Assembly: GCA_047620505.1 (NCBI GenBank)
Contig: JBLHKS010000107.1
Span: forward strand, 1-24,380
Direction: 5' to 3'
DNA length: 24,380 bases
Source of the DNA: JBLHKS01 sp047620505
Lineage (GTDB): Bacteria; Verrucomicrobiota; Verrucomicrobiia; Verrucomicrobiales; DEV007
Shown here: piece by piece, positions 7,641-16,209 of the stretch
Numbering within the stretch: the first letter of the stretch is position 1
Layout of the letters: every line of letters begins with the position of its first letter
Notes under the pieces: model-generated
The model's database searches: none
Told to the model about the DNA's origin: nothing
Seen by the model: only the letters and a program-made list of their open reading frames with translations
Made by a program: the position numbers and the translations under genes

Positions 7641-8478
7641 CAAGAGGTTGCTGCTTCAAAACTTCCACCGAATTTCCTCCGGAGGTGGCCAATGACGCAA
7701 TGCGCTCTATAATGTACTGCTCAAATGTAGCGGAATTCTCTACCTCAAACCCTGTCTCATGATCCCATCGAACAACCTTCGGTGGGTCCGCGTTGCTACC
7801 TTCAAAAAGAGCATACTCGATTCCGTCGCCACCACCAATAAATATCCTATCTGACCCAAGCTGAGGGATGAATTTTCTACCTCTACTGTAGACCTCCAAA
7901 AAGTGACTAGGCTCATAAACTATATCATAATTGTCGTCGAATACAATACTCCGGGTGATACGCCATAAATCTTTCAGTTCAGGTGGAATCGTTAATCCAA
8001 ATTTCGGATCAAAATTTTGAACAATTCCTTCATTGGTCGAAACTCCACGTATCTTCTCTTTGAGTCGGGTTAGCCACTCTTCAAGGGATTCATCCTGACT
8101 GCGAGACATCTTCGCTACAAATCTGTGGCCATGTTCGTTCAATTTGAACAACCCTGAGGCACTTTCAGATTTTGGTAGATCCGCATAGACATCATAGATA
8201 TCAGCGGCCGAAATAAACGAAACCCTTCGAATTAGTCGACCGGAAGCCGATGCCAGTTCTACATTAAGCTCTGAGCCATTGAAGGAGATTCGATACACCA
8301 TCTTATCTACCTGCCGCTGATAGACAACCAGCCCCTCGCTTGTGATTCGTTTGAAAATCCCGGCGACCTCTAATTCCGGGTGTGTCATATAATCCACAAC
8401 TATGTTATGAAACTCATCTATTCCCAAATAGAGATCGTTTCTGTCGGCATCGATCCATCTTTCCGAATTGATTTTCAT
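7636..8478 (-). CDS. SUKH/SMI1-KNR4-like protein (possible immunity protein), orphan
   Basis: About 280 residues from the ATG at 8476-8478 (MKINSERW...). The open frame reaches another ATG at 8548-8550, adding 24 mostly hydrophobic residues, but that start abuts a palindrome and looks less natural. The C-terminal third resembles the SUKH (SMI1/KNR4) fold: PPELKDLWRI near the start of the domain, then SRGRKFIPQLGSDRIFIGGG, YALFEGSNADPPKVVRWDHE and a closing NSATFEQYIIERIA. SUKH proteins are commonly immunity proteins against polymorphic toxins. The first ~170 residues are not recognised. No signal peptide or toxin gene is seen beside it. Composition is clearly AT-richer than the neighbours: two lines counted gave 37% and 40% GC, against 53% and 68% in two lines from flanking genes. 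Inference: horizontally acquired. The fold call is tentative. Confidence 0.6.
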   Translation of the reverse strand: MKINSERWIDADRNDLYLGIDEFHNIVVDYMTHPELEVAGIFKRITSEGLVVYQRQVDKMVYRISFNGSELNVELASASGRLIRRVSFISAADIYDVYADLPKSESASGLFKLNEHGHRFVAKMSRSQDESLEEWLTRLKEKIRGVSTNEGIVQNFDPKFGLTIPPELKDLWRITRSIVFDDNYDIVYEPSHFLEVYSRGRKFIPQLGSDRIFIGGGDGIEYALFEGSNADPPKVVRWDHETGFEVENSATFEQYIIERIASLATSGGNSVEVLKQQPLD

Positions 8479-8550
8479 TTCGTTATGTTCGCAAAAAATC
8501 GATTCCGCTAGAAGGAAATTCAAAAATATCAATTGAGCATGAATATGCAT

Positions 8551-8562
8551 ACTAGTACTAGT
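8551..8562. repeat. ACTAGTACTAGT perfect palindrome at right edge of AT-rich gene
   Basis: A perfect 12-bp palindrome made of two ACTAGT units. It touches the 5' limit of the open frame of the SUKH-like gene and lies 18 bases from the end of the PQQ-like gene. It matches the ACTAG/CTAGT repeat at 7625-7640, and both are followed within a few bases by TTGCT on the plus strand. Confidence 0.5.
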
Positions 8563-8580
8563 TGCTCATATCACGTAGGT

Positions 8581-9840
8581 TCAATCGACGCCGATGCAGT
8601 AAATATTTCCAAAAGTTCGGATGAAGATCTGGCCATCTGAAAATGCAGGAGTTGAGTTGCTGCGCTCGCCAAGTCGGTTCGAAGCGAGTAGCTCGAGCTT
8701 CTCCGGATTCGGCTTGATCACGTGAGTCGTTCCCTGCTGATCGGTTACGTAAAGACGGCCGTCGGCGTGGATCATCGAACCCCAGTGCGCGGCACCAGGA
8801 GCGCGTTCTTCCCAGGCAGATTCGCCGGTCGCGGGGTCGATGCACTGGAAGAGCGCGGGTCCGGCGTTAGCAATGTAGACGTGCTTGCCGACGTAAACGC
8901 CGGAGCCGATGCGCTGCGGGCTTTTCTCTTCTCGCCAGAGGCGCGCGCTTTCGGTGATGTTCCCCTCCCCGCTCATTTTGAAACCGAACGCCGGGCCGCC
9001 GAAACCGCCCATCGCAACGCAGACGTCGCCAGCGATCACAGGCGAGGTGTAAGCGAGATCGCCCTTTGGACCGATGAGACCATCACAAGACCACACGATT
9101 TTACCAGTGGCAGGGTCGTAGCCGTTCACTCGGGTCGCGAAGCTGCATACGATGAGGTCGTTCGCGATCACCGGCGTGCTCCAGGATCCCATGTACTTGT
9201 TCTTCGGATTGCGCTCGCCGTTGCCTGAAACCGGCTCGTCAGTTTTCCACTGCGTTTCGCCGGTTTTGAGATCGATCGAGGTCATGAAGACGTTCGGTCC
9301 AGGGCCTGCGTGGAGGATCACGCGGCCTTGATCGATGATCGGCGAAGCACCGTAACCCCACATGTGTTTGAAGCCGCCGAGGTTGCGATTCCAGATTTCG
9401 TTCCCTTCGAAATCGTAGCAAATCAGCCCTGCCGATTGATGCCAGACAACGACGGATTTTCCGTCTGACGCAGGGGTTGAGCCGCCATAGAGATTGGTTT
9501 TGTGGGTTTCCCAAATTTGCTCGACTTTGATGTCGCGCATCCAGAGTTCCTCGCCAGTTTTGTGATCGAAACAGTGGAGCGTCCGCGTTTTACCCTCGGA
9601 TTTTTCGGCGCTTGTCAGGAAAACTCGGCAGTTGGAAACAATTGGACTACCGTTGCTTTCGCTCCCGGCGGGAAGCGCGGTTTTCCAGACGATATTCTTG
9701 TCAGGACCCCACTCGGTCGGTAGGCCGGTTTCGGTCGATTGGCCATCGTTGTTGGGACCGCGGAATTCGGGCCAGTCGCCTGCGAAGGCTGCGGTGGAAA
9801 GCGAAGCGAGGCAGAGAAGAAAGAGTGAAGTGGGTTTCAT
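8581..9840 (-). CDS. Exported PQQ-like beta-propeller protein
   Basis: A 419-residue protein with a clear Sec signal peptide (MKPTSLFLLCLASLSTAAFA, then GDWPEFRGPNNDG). The DWPEFRGPNNDG opening and repeated blades with the motif DxKTGExxW are typical of the soluble PQQ-binding-like/BamB-like propellers abundant in Planctomycetota and Verrucomicrobiota. Blades seen include FDHKTGEELWMRD, GNEIWNRNLGG, DLKTGETQWKTD, DPATGKIVWSCD and DPATGESAWEERAPG, ending FGNIYCIGVD. It probably works in the periplasm. Whether it binds PQQ or is only structural cannot be told. It is on the same strand as, and 37 bases downstream of, the caspase-like gene, so it could be read from the same transcript. The pseudogene at 181-720 is a relative. 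Confidence 0.9.
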   Translation of the reverse strand: MKPTSLFLLCLASLSTAAFAGDWPEFRGPNNDGQSTETGLPTEWGPDKNIVWKTALPAGSESNGSPIVSNCRVFLTSAEKSEGKTRTLHCFDHKTGEELWMRDIKVEQIWETHKTNLYGGSTPASDGKSVVVWHQSAGLICYDFEGNEIWNRNLGGFKHMWGYGASPIIDQGRVILHAGPGPNVFMTSIDLKTGETQWKTDEPVSGNGERNPKNKYMGSWSTPVIANDLIVCSFATRVNGYDPATGKIVWSCDGLIGPKGDLAYTSPVIAGDVCVAMGGFGGPAFGFKMSGEGNITESARLWREEKSPQRIGSGVYVGKHVYIANAGPALFQCIDPATGESAWEERAPGAAHWGSMIHADGRLYVTDQQGTTHVIKPNPEKLELLASNRLGERSNSTPAFSDGQIFIRTFGNIYCIGVD

Positions 9841-9877
9841 GGACGAATCGTTTCACAGTCCACGATTTTCCGGAAGC

Positions 9878-12800
9878 TCAACTTTCGTGAGCTTGAAACT
9901 CCGCCAGCAACTGCTGATCGTTTTCGGTCACCGCTGCCTTGAAAGCTTCAGCGATTGCAGGTTCGCGGCCATACAGGCTTTCTGAATCCTCAGCGATTGC
10001 GAGCCAGTCGGCGGTGAAAACAGCCGAGTCTCGGGCGTTAGCAACGGCTGCATCGGCTTGAGCCGAGTCGCCGGTTTGACGCCAGAAATCCGCAACTGCC
10101 AGCCAATCCGACGTTTCCTCGGCCATGCTGGTCGCCAAGTTGGCAACTTTGAGCATCTCGCCGTGGTCGGTGTTCGCATGCCAACGGGCGAGGTGGCACA
10201 AATCGGCAACGCCGTTGGTTTTCTCAGGTGCCCGAGAAATCAGATCGGCGGCGCGGCTAGGTTCCCCCGCATCGAGCCACAAGAAGTACAAAGTGGTGCA
10301 GCCAATCGCGCTTTTCACAACCTGCTCGGCTTTGGACGCGGATGCTTTGGCGGCTGGGAGGTCGGCAAAAACGTCCAGCGCGTCTCGCCCGCATTGCTCC
10401 CATTCAACTGCGCTCTGTGCCGATTCCTCAGCCAGTCGCAGGAGTCGCCGCCCGGTTTCAAACGCATCCGCATCGAAAAGTCCGCACCAGCGACTGGCCA
10501 GAAAACACCGCTGATCGATAGACTCCGCCCGCACTTTGGCTCGACTGAGACAGCGGCGGGCGCCTTCAAGATTATCGAGGATCGACGTGTAACCGGAGGC
10601 GAAAATCCCCAAGTTGAAAGTATTGACCGATCTAGCGGCAAACGGGTCCAGCAGACCCCGGGCGCGATCTTGATCATCGAAAAGATCGACCCACGCCGCC
10701 GCCAACGGAACACAGCTGGATTCATCGACTTCACTGACTGATTCCAGCAGCTGCCGGGCGCGCTCCAGACCGTAACCGCCTGGCAACGCAGCCCAGCGCT
10801 CAGCAAGCTCGGCAATCCGCGTCGGATCCATTTCGCCATCGGTCAGACCTGCCAGATACATCATCGCTCGCGCGTGATCGCCGCCATGAGCGAGAAGCCA
10901 GATCGCGTCGAGCTCCCCATCCCCGATTTCGAGCGAGCCCCGCTTTTCCAGACGCCGCTCCAGCCAGATTCGCGCGGTCTCCGCAGCTGAGACAGGATCC
11001 CGCTCGACTCCAAGTTCCAACAGCGCCGAAAGCGGGTAACGATCGTGATCAATCCCGCCCAGCAACTGCCGCAGCGCCTCACCTTCGCCAGCAGCTGCCA
11101 ACGCGATGAAATTCACCTGAAACATCGGCTGACCACGTTCCCAAGAGCCCATTGGCCGGCGAAGCAGCCCCTGACGAACCCACTCGGCAACGCGGGCGGA
11201 CGGCAGCCGCAGTTTGAACTCATAGTAGTAAATCGTAACCTCACCGCTCAGGCTCTCGATCAACCTCCTGGCGTAATTTTCCGGAAACCGCGTGCCCAGG
11301 ATGCCTTCGCGCTTCATTTCCGGCTCGGGCTCCGGCTGAATTTCCAGCGGTTCCACGAACGGCAGCGGGTCGATACGACCCTGCGGCGCGAGCGGGAAAC
11401 GCCTGACGATGTTGCTGGAAAGCCAGGGGCGCTGGCCCTCGTGCTTGCGCGTCATCTCGGCAGCGACTTCGATGAAAAAGTCGCCCACGCTCATCTTTGA
11501 AGCGCTGACTTCGAGGTGCTGCAGAAGGGCCGACGTGTAGGGCGAGTGGTCTCCTTTGCCATCCGATGCGGTCGCGTTGGCGGCGGTCGAAAAGGCGATC
11601 AGCGTATTGGAAAAATCGCCGCTGTCGACTTTGCCGAGTCCGTCACCGCCGCTTCGGGCTGAGCGCGTTCGGTAAGGATTATTCCGGCAACAATCGAGAA
11701 TGACCACGTTGTTGTTTCCGCTTCCGTGAAGTTCAAACTGCTTGAGAATCCAGCTAAGCCCGATCGCTTCGGCGCTAGCTTCGAGATCGTTCTCAAGCAT
11801 CGCGTTAGCGGGGATGAGATAGTTTTCTCCGGCTAACTGCATTCCATGACCGGCGTAAAAAAGAAGACAGGTTTTCGCCGTCTCCAATTGGCTTGCGAAA
11901 CGCAAGACTGCGCGGCTGAAATCGTCGCGATCGCAGTCCTCAAGTTGCGTCACTGCGTAACCGAGACCCAGCAGCTGCTGGGTGACAGCGCGAGCGTCGT
12001 TAACTGGGTTCTTCAGTTGCTCGCGGCGGTAGTTGTCGATTCCGATCACGAGAGCGAGGTAGCCTTCGATCGGCTCGACAGTCGGCGTGGGAGCGCGGTC
12101 AGTCGCTTTGAGCCAGGCGGTCAGATGCTCACCGGTTAGCCCCTGCGGAAAGAACGATCCGTGGTGGACGCCGTCGTCTTTTCCAAATCTCAAAATTCGC
12201 TCTTCGGGGATCGGGAAATTTGGCGATCCGTTGTGTTCGTAGACTCCTCGATAGGGCACAACGAGGTCGTTTTCCTGCTCGCCGAAGACGCTGTCGACGG
12301 TCTGGTCGATCGCGACGCTTTTGACAAATGCGCCGAGTTCTTTGGACTCGCGGTCAGGCTCGAAATTAGCCGCGATGGCGTAGAATTCAGTGTTTGTCAG
12401 GGCGTTGGCGTCTGAATTAAGCCGGGTCAGAAACTCGTCGCCCGCCCGCATCGACGAGACGCCCGCCAACCGCTTCATCGTTCCATGCGCAACGGCTTTA
12501 ACGATCATAATGACTGCTTCGAGTAACTCGGAAGCTGGATTCGTGGGCAGGTACTTCGTCAGGCTCGAATAGCGATTGAGGAAGTCGACGAGATAACCGG
12601 GTTCCGCGAGAACTGTGCCTCGATTTGGCACACCGCAAAAGAGAACACGCCTGACGTTGAGTTTTTCCGCGAGAACCCGCGCGACGAGACCGCCTCGGCT
12701 GTGACTGACGATGTCGAGCTCAAACGTCACGCTGTCGGGGATTGCCCTGAGAAACCAGTCGACGTTCTGAACCGGATCCTCGGAAAGCGTGAAGTGATCG

Positions 12801-13561
12801 AAGGCGAAAACCCGGCCTTCGTACTCGCGGTGAAGCTGATCCATCACTGATCTGGGAGTTCCGCCAAATCCAGAGTGAGCCCGGCTGAAGGTTCCGTGGA
12901 CGAAGAGCAGCGCGCGGCCTTCGCCCAGCTTTCGCCAATCCTCAGCCGTGAAAGCGGGCGCGTCCGGTTCGACGTAGTTTTCCGGCGTGAACGTCCGGAT
13001 TCGATATGGACGCTTCGCCGCTTCCCACTTTTCTATGAAAAATTCTCCGAGCGGCCCAAACACGCGATCGGTGATCGGGAAGACGAGAATTTTCATCAGG
13101 TGCCGATTTACGTAACCCAGAATCGAGCGGGTTTTCGTGCCATCCTGAATTGGCTCAACCCGACAAGGGATATCGTATTCGTTAAACTGTCCGCCAGCGA
13201 CTCCGCGGCTCGCGGCCTTCGGAATCGGGATGTGCCAACTCAGGCCACCCGCCTCGTCCTCGGCGAGCAAACATTGAAGGTAGCCCTCGTCCGGCTTGCG
13301 AATCCGGAGCCGAACTTTGTCGCTTCCCGCAGTCTCCGCATCGCGAGCGAGGTCGTAGCGGAAAGATTCGGATTCGTGAATCCCCGCTTTTTGTAGAGTT
13401 GAATCCAGAACTCCACTCGGCCCAAAACTACGATTTGGCGTCTGGCCAGATTCCTGGCTGGCGCCGCCTTCGAAGCCTGGCGCGGCGATTTGAATTCCGC
13501 TTTCACCCAGCAGCTGCTGGGCGTTCTCAGCAGTTCCGTCGAATTCAAGATCCCAACTCAT
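9878..13561 (-). CDS. Multidomain alpha/beta hydrolase plus caspase-like protease with C-terminal helical repeats
   Basis: A 1227-residue protein with no signal peptide. Residues 1-200: beta-rich, unrecognised. Residues about 215-485: lipase-like alpha/beta hydrolase (DUF7379-like) with LLFVHGTF (oxyanion region, His222), nucleophile elbow SHSRGG (Ser288), possible acid Asp432 in NDLVVP and His466/467 in DGVHHGSFF. Residues about 500-725: caspase-like peptidase C14 with YLALVIGIDNYR, catalytic His572 in FYAGHGMQ and Cys625 in ILDCCRNNPY; both dyad residues are present. Residues 745-815: unknown. Residues about 948-1227: eight helical units of 32-37 residues, often opening with WL-x-x-A or W/C-x-x-x-A, like TPR-type scaffolds. 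Bacterial caspase-like proteins with such hydrolases are linked to conflict or regulated cell-death systems; substrate unknown. A Ser/Thr kinase is divergent upstream. Two exact and three imperfect copies of the CAGCAGCTGCTG palindrome lie within the gene. Confidence 0.88.
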   Translation of the reverse strand: MSWDLEFDGTAENAQQLLGESGIQIAAPGFEGGASQESGQTPNRSFGPSGVLDSTLQKAGIHESESFRYDLARDAETAGSDKVRLRIRKPDEGYLQCLLAEDEAGGLSWHIPIPKAASRGVAGGQFNEYDIPCRVEPIQDGTKTRSILGYVNRHLMKILVFPITDRVFGPLGEFFIEKWEAAKRPYRIRTFTPENYVEPDAPAFTAEDWRKLGEGRALLFVHGTFSRAHSGFGGTPRSVMDQLHREYEGRVFAFDHFTLSEDPVQNVDWFLRAIPDSVTFELDIVSHSRGGLVARVLAEKLNVRRVLFCGVPNRGTVLAEPGYLVDFLNRYSSLTKYLPTNPASELLEAVIMIVKAVAHGTMKRLAGVSSMRAGDEFLTRLNSDANALTNTEFYAIAANFEPDRESKELGAFVKSVAIDQTVDSVFGEQENDLVVPYRGVYEHNGSPNFPIPEERILRFGKDDGVHHGSFFPQGLTGEHLTAWLKATDRAPTPTVEPIEGYLALVIGIDNYRREQLKNPVNDARAVTQQLLGLGYAVTQLEDCDRDDFSRAVLRFASQLETAKTCLLFYAGHGMQLAGENYLIPANAMLENDLEASAEAIGLSWILKQFELHGSGNNNVVILDCCRNNPYRTRSARSGGDGLGKVDSGDFSNTLIAFSTAANATASDGKGDHSPYTSALLQHLEVSASKMSVGDFFIEVAAEMTRKHEGQRPWLSSNIVRRFPLAPQGRIDPLPFVEPLEIQPEPEPEMKREGILGTRFPENYARRLIESLSGEVTIYYYEFKLRLPSARVAEWVRQGLLRRPMGSWERGQPMFQVNFIALAAAGEGEALRQLLGGIDHDRYPLSALLELGVERDPVSAAETARIWLERRLEKRGSLEIGDGELDAIWLLAHGGDHARAMMYLAGLTDGEMDPTRIAELAERWAALPGGYGLERARQLLESVSEVDESSCVPLAAAWVDLFDDQDRARGLLDPFAARSVNTFNLGIFASGYTSILDNLEGARRCLSRAKVRAESIDQRCFLASRWCGLFDADAFETGRRLLRLAEESAQSAVEWEQCGRDALDVFADLPAAKASASKAEQVVKSAIGCTTLYFLWLDAGEPSRAADLISRAPEKTNGVADLCHLARWHANTDHGEMLKVANLATSMAEETSDWLAVADFWRQTGDSAQADAAVANARDSAVFTADWLAIAEDSESLYGREPAIAEAFKAAVTENDQQLLAEFQAHES
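11966..11983. repeat. CAGCAGCTGCTG palindrome, copy 4 (18-bp form)
   Basis: The longest copy: an 18-bp perfect palindrome, ACCCAGCAGCTGCTGGGT. It is in the caspase domain of the minus-strand gene and encodes Gln528-Gln-Leu-Leu. Confidence 0.9.
13506..13521. repeat. CAGCAGCTGCTG palindrome, copy 5 (16-bp form)
   Basis: A 16-bp perfect palindrome, CCCAGCAGCTGCTGGG, near the start of the caspase-like gene, encoding Gln15-Gln-Leu-Leu. Its extended arms match copy 4. Confidence 0.9.
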
Positions 13562-13755
13562 GACTTATCTCGATATCAGATTTCGCGCGATGTGTAAAAA
13601 AAATGTCAACACGGAGTCCATTGAATGAAAGGACGAAAGAACACCGTGTTTGAAAGCGAATCTAATAAAGGCTGGGTTCAGGTGACGTTTCTGCTGCAAA
13701 GCAAAATGTGATCAGAGGTAACTTGGCTCAATATTTGCTCTAGCTATTTAGAACC
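13562..13755. promoter_or_regulatory. Divergent intergenic region between caspase-like and kinase genes
   Basis: This 194-base, AT-richer gap must hold the promoters of both divergent genes. An inverted repeat AACACGG (13608-13614) and CCGTGTT (13644-13650), 29 bases apart, could be an operator for shared control. A TTGGCT/TATTTA pair (13723-13728 and 13745-13750, 16-base spacer) lies just before the kinase ATG and would give a nearly leaderless mRNA. Both are weak, single-site readings. Confidence 0.3.
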
Positions 13756-14697
13756 ATGGCTGAAACTACAAAAACAAGACCGATCGGGAGATCATATTCA
13801 GCTCCATCGACAGATGAACTGAATGGAATTCTCGATGGAAAAATTGAGGCGGGCGAGATGATCGGGAAAGGCGGGATGGGCGCGGTTTACAAAGCCACGC
13901 AGATCTGGCTGAAACGCGAAGTCGCGATCAAACTGTTGTTGAGTGACGGCGAGGAGTACGGCTTCGACTTTCGAGATCGCTTTCTGCGCGAAGCACGGGC
14001 GCAGGCTTCGCTCGATCATCCGAATATCGTGACGATCCACGATTTTGGCGAGACGACGAACGGCCTCTTCTATTTTTCGATGGAGTTGGTCGATGGAAAC
14101 GATCTCCACAACCTGATCCACAGCGAGGAATTGACGGAAGCGCACGTTTTCAGCTGGATCCCTCAGGTTTGCAAGGCGCTGCAATTCGCTCACGACAATG
14201 GGCTGGTGCACCGCGATGTGAAACCGGCCAATATTTTCATTACCAGCGACGGGCGCGTCAAAGTTGGTGATTTCGGCCTCGTAAAAATTCGAAACAGCAC
14301 GCTTGGATCGGTCGGAGTCACGCAATTGAAGATTTCGATCGGCACGCGCGAGTACATCGCGCCAGAAGCGGCGGATGCGAAGGAAGAGGTCGACGGCAGG
14401 GCTGATGTTTACAGCCTGGGCGTCGTGCTCTACGAAATGCTGACAGGGACGACTCCGAAAGGCGCTTTCACACCGGTTTCGCGACTCCGCGACGATCTGC
14501 ACCCGGGTTTTGACGAGATTATCACGAACGCGCTGCAGCCTGAGCGAGAAGATCGCTATCAGTCGATCGAAGAAATGGGCAAAGCAGTCGCGGCGCTTCA
14601 ACACGTGCCTAAAGCGCCGCCGAAGAGCCGATTGCGCTCGTTTATGCCCTCACGAATCAGCTGGCGCAGACAGCCGACGGCCACTAAGAAGGCTTAG
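13756..14697 (+). CDS. Serine/threonine protein kinase, Hanks type
   Basis: A 313-residue kinase with a complete set of catalytic motifs: glycine loop IGKGGMGAVYKA (residues 36-47), VAIK Lys59, helix-C Glu79 in FLREA, HRDVKPANIF (Asp154, Lys156, Asn159), DFG at 172-174, and APE at 202-204. It should be active and ATP-dependent, phosphorylating Ser/Thr. After the kinase domain comes only a short basic tail (PPKSRLRSFMPSRISWRRQP). No membrane helix, PASTA or other sensor domain is seen, so it is probably cytoplasmic or relies on a partner for input. The ATG at 13756 is the natural start. It is transcribed away from the caspase-like gene 194 bases off, so the two may share control, and the kinase could act on that protein. 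This functional link is inference only. Confidence 0.92.
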   Translation: MAETTKTRPIGRSYSAPSTDELNGILDGKIEAGEMIGKGGMGAVYKATQIWLKREVAIKLLLSDGEEYGFDFRDRFLREARAQASLDHPNIVTIHDFGETTNGLFYFSMELVDGNDLHNLIHSEELTEAHVFSWIPQVCKALQFAHDNGLVHRDVKPANIFITSDGRVKVGDFGLVKIRNSTLGSVGVTQLKISIGTREYIAPEAADAKEEVDGRADVYSLGVVLYEMLTGTTPKGAFTPVSRLRDDLHPGFDEIITNALQPEREDRYQSIEEMGKAVAALQHVPKAPPKSRLRSFMPSRISWRRQPTATKKA

Positions 14698-14716
14698 TCG
14701 AAAATGACTTCGCCTT
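14689..14716 (+). terminator. Weak hairpin over the kinase stop codon
   Basis: AAGGC (14689-14693) pairs with GCCTT (14712-14716), and AGTC (14696-14699) pairs with GACT (14706-14709), with a two-base internal bulge on each side and a 6-base loop. It covers the TAG stop. There is no T run after it, so it is at best a weak or Rho-assisted terminator, or a 3'-end stabilising structure. Confidence 0.25.
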
Positions 14717-14872
14717 GTGAATTTCGAGCCCGAATTTCATTTAGTCAAATTTGCCCGAAAATCCTGCGATTGTTTGAAACAACACCCGTCAGAGAGGCGT
14801 GATTGTGATCGCTACGACTGAACCCACAGTCACTCCCCAGTTAACACCCATTTTTGAACAGACAACACATCG

Positions 14873-16201
14873 ATGAACAAGCGTAAAAACAGCTGCAACG
14901 GATTCGTCCCCCGACGTAGTTTCATGCAAGTCGGCATGGCTGCCGGCCTCGGACTCTCATTGCCTCAGCTACTTCAACAGGAAGCAAAGGGAGCGACTAA
15001 GTTCTACCCGACCCGTGACGGAGTCGCCAAGAGCGTGATCCACATTTACCTGCCTGGCGGGATGGCTCACCAGGAATCCTGGGATCCAAAGCCCTACGCC
15101 CCTGCAGAATATCGCGGACCGTTCAAGGCGATCAATACGAAGGTCGATGGCCTTCAGTTTGGTGAGAAAATGGTCGAGATGGCCAAAATCGCCGACAAAA
15201 TCACGGTTATCCACTCGATGACTCACCGGGAAGCGGCTCACGAGCGCGGCACCCACAATATGTTCACCGGTTATCGTCCGAGTCCGGCCCTGAAATACCC
15301 GTCTTTTGGATCGGTCATTTCTCACGAGCTCGGCAGCCGCAACAATCTTCCGCCTTACGTCTGCGTTCCAAACCAGCCGAACGAACACGCTGGAACGGGC
15401 TATCTCAGCTCTTCTTACGGTCCGTTCAGCCTCGGTTCCGATCCAGCTTCCAGCGGTTTCTCCGTGAAGGATCTCAACATGCCAAACGGCGTTGATGAGA
15501 AGCGTTTTGATCGCCGTCGTTCGATGCTTGAAGCAGTCGATTCCCACTTCCGTTCGCTTGAAGAAAGCGATCAGATCAAAGCAGTCGATAGCTTTTACGA
15601 CAGCGCCTACGGCCTGATCAGCTCCCAGAAAGCTCGCGAAGCTTTCGATATGACCAAAGAAGACGACAAGCTCAAGGAGCGGTATGGCAAAAACCAGGCC
15701 GGTCTCCGGATGCTCATGGCTCGTCGCCTCGTTGAAAGCGGAGTCCGCCTCGTGACTCTGACCTACGGCGGTTGGGATCACCACAACAACATTCAGAACT
15801 CGTTTGGTGCGAAGAACGGCCCGGAGCTCGACAAAGCTCTTGCCGCTCTGATCAGCGATCTCGACGAGCGCGGATTGCTCGATGAAACTCTCGTCATGGT
15901 CAGCTCTGAGTTTGGCCGGACCCCGAAAATCAACAAGACTGATGGTCGCGACCACTGGCCGAGCGTTTTCTCCACCGTCCTCGCAGGGGGCGGCGTGAAG
16001 CGTGGCCACGTTTACGGCGCGTCTGACTCCCTCGCGGCTGTTCCGGATAGCAATCCGGTCAACCCGATGGATTTCGCTACCACCATTTACAACCAGCTCG
16101 GCATCACCGCCGATAAGGAACTTGTCGCACCTGGCCCACGCCCAATTGAAATCGTGGACGGTGGAAAAGTGATCGACGATATTCTGGCTAAGAAAGCATA
16201 A
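14873..16201 (+). CDS. Tat-exported DUF1501 protein (first copy)
   Basis: A 442-residue DUF1501 protein of the alkaline-phosphatase/sulfatase-like superfamily. The N-terminus has a twin-arginine signal (PRRSFMQVGMAAGLGLSLPQ). Family blocks are IHIYLPGGMAHQESWDPKPY, ITVIHSMTHREAAHERGTHN, GYRPSPALKYPSFGSV, LMARRLVESGVRLVTLTYGG, WDHHNN, SSEFGRTPKINKTDGRDHWP and VLAGGGVKRGHVYGASD. The first block differs from the usual GGPSHIDTFDPK: here it is GGMAHQESWDPK, while the second DUF1501 copy keeps GGPTHIETFDPN. So the two copies are different subfamilies, not a recent duplication. Activity is unknown; DUF1501 genes commonly sit beside haem or pre-peptidase-C proteins. Here the next gene starts 8 bases after the stop, so the pair is surely one transcript. 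Confidence 0.93.
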   Translation: MNKRKNSCNGFVPRRSFMQVGMAAGLGLSLPQLLQQEAKGATKFYPTRDGVAKSVIHIYLPGGMAHQESWDPKPYAPAEYRGPFKAINTKVDGLQFGEKMVEMAKIADKITVIHSMTHREAAHERGTHNMFTGYRPSPALKYPSFGSVISHELGSRNNLPPYVCVPNQPNEHAGTGYLSSSYGPFSLGSDPASSGFSVKDLNMPNGVDEKRFDRRRSMLEAVDSHFRSLEESDQIKAVDSFYDSAYGLISSQKAREAFDMTKEDDKLKERYGKNQAGLRMLMARRLVESGVRLVTLTYGGWDHHNNIQNSFGAKNGPELDKALAALISDLDERGLLDETLVMVSSEFGRTPKINKTDGRDHWPSVFSTVLAGGGVKRGHVYGASDSLAAVPDSNPVNPMDFATTIYNQLGITADKELVAPGPRPIEIVDGGKVIDDILAKKA

Positions 16202-16209
16202 ATAATTCA

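Noticed and set aside
13604..13609. TTGACA-like -35 box on the minus strand ahead of the caspase-like gene
   Set aside because: The only -10-like match (TGATAT) is about 25 bases away, too far for a normal sigma-70 promoter.
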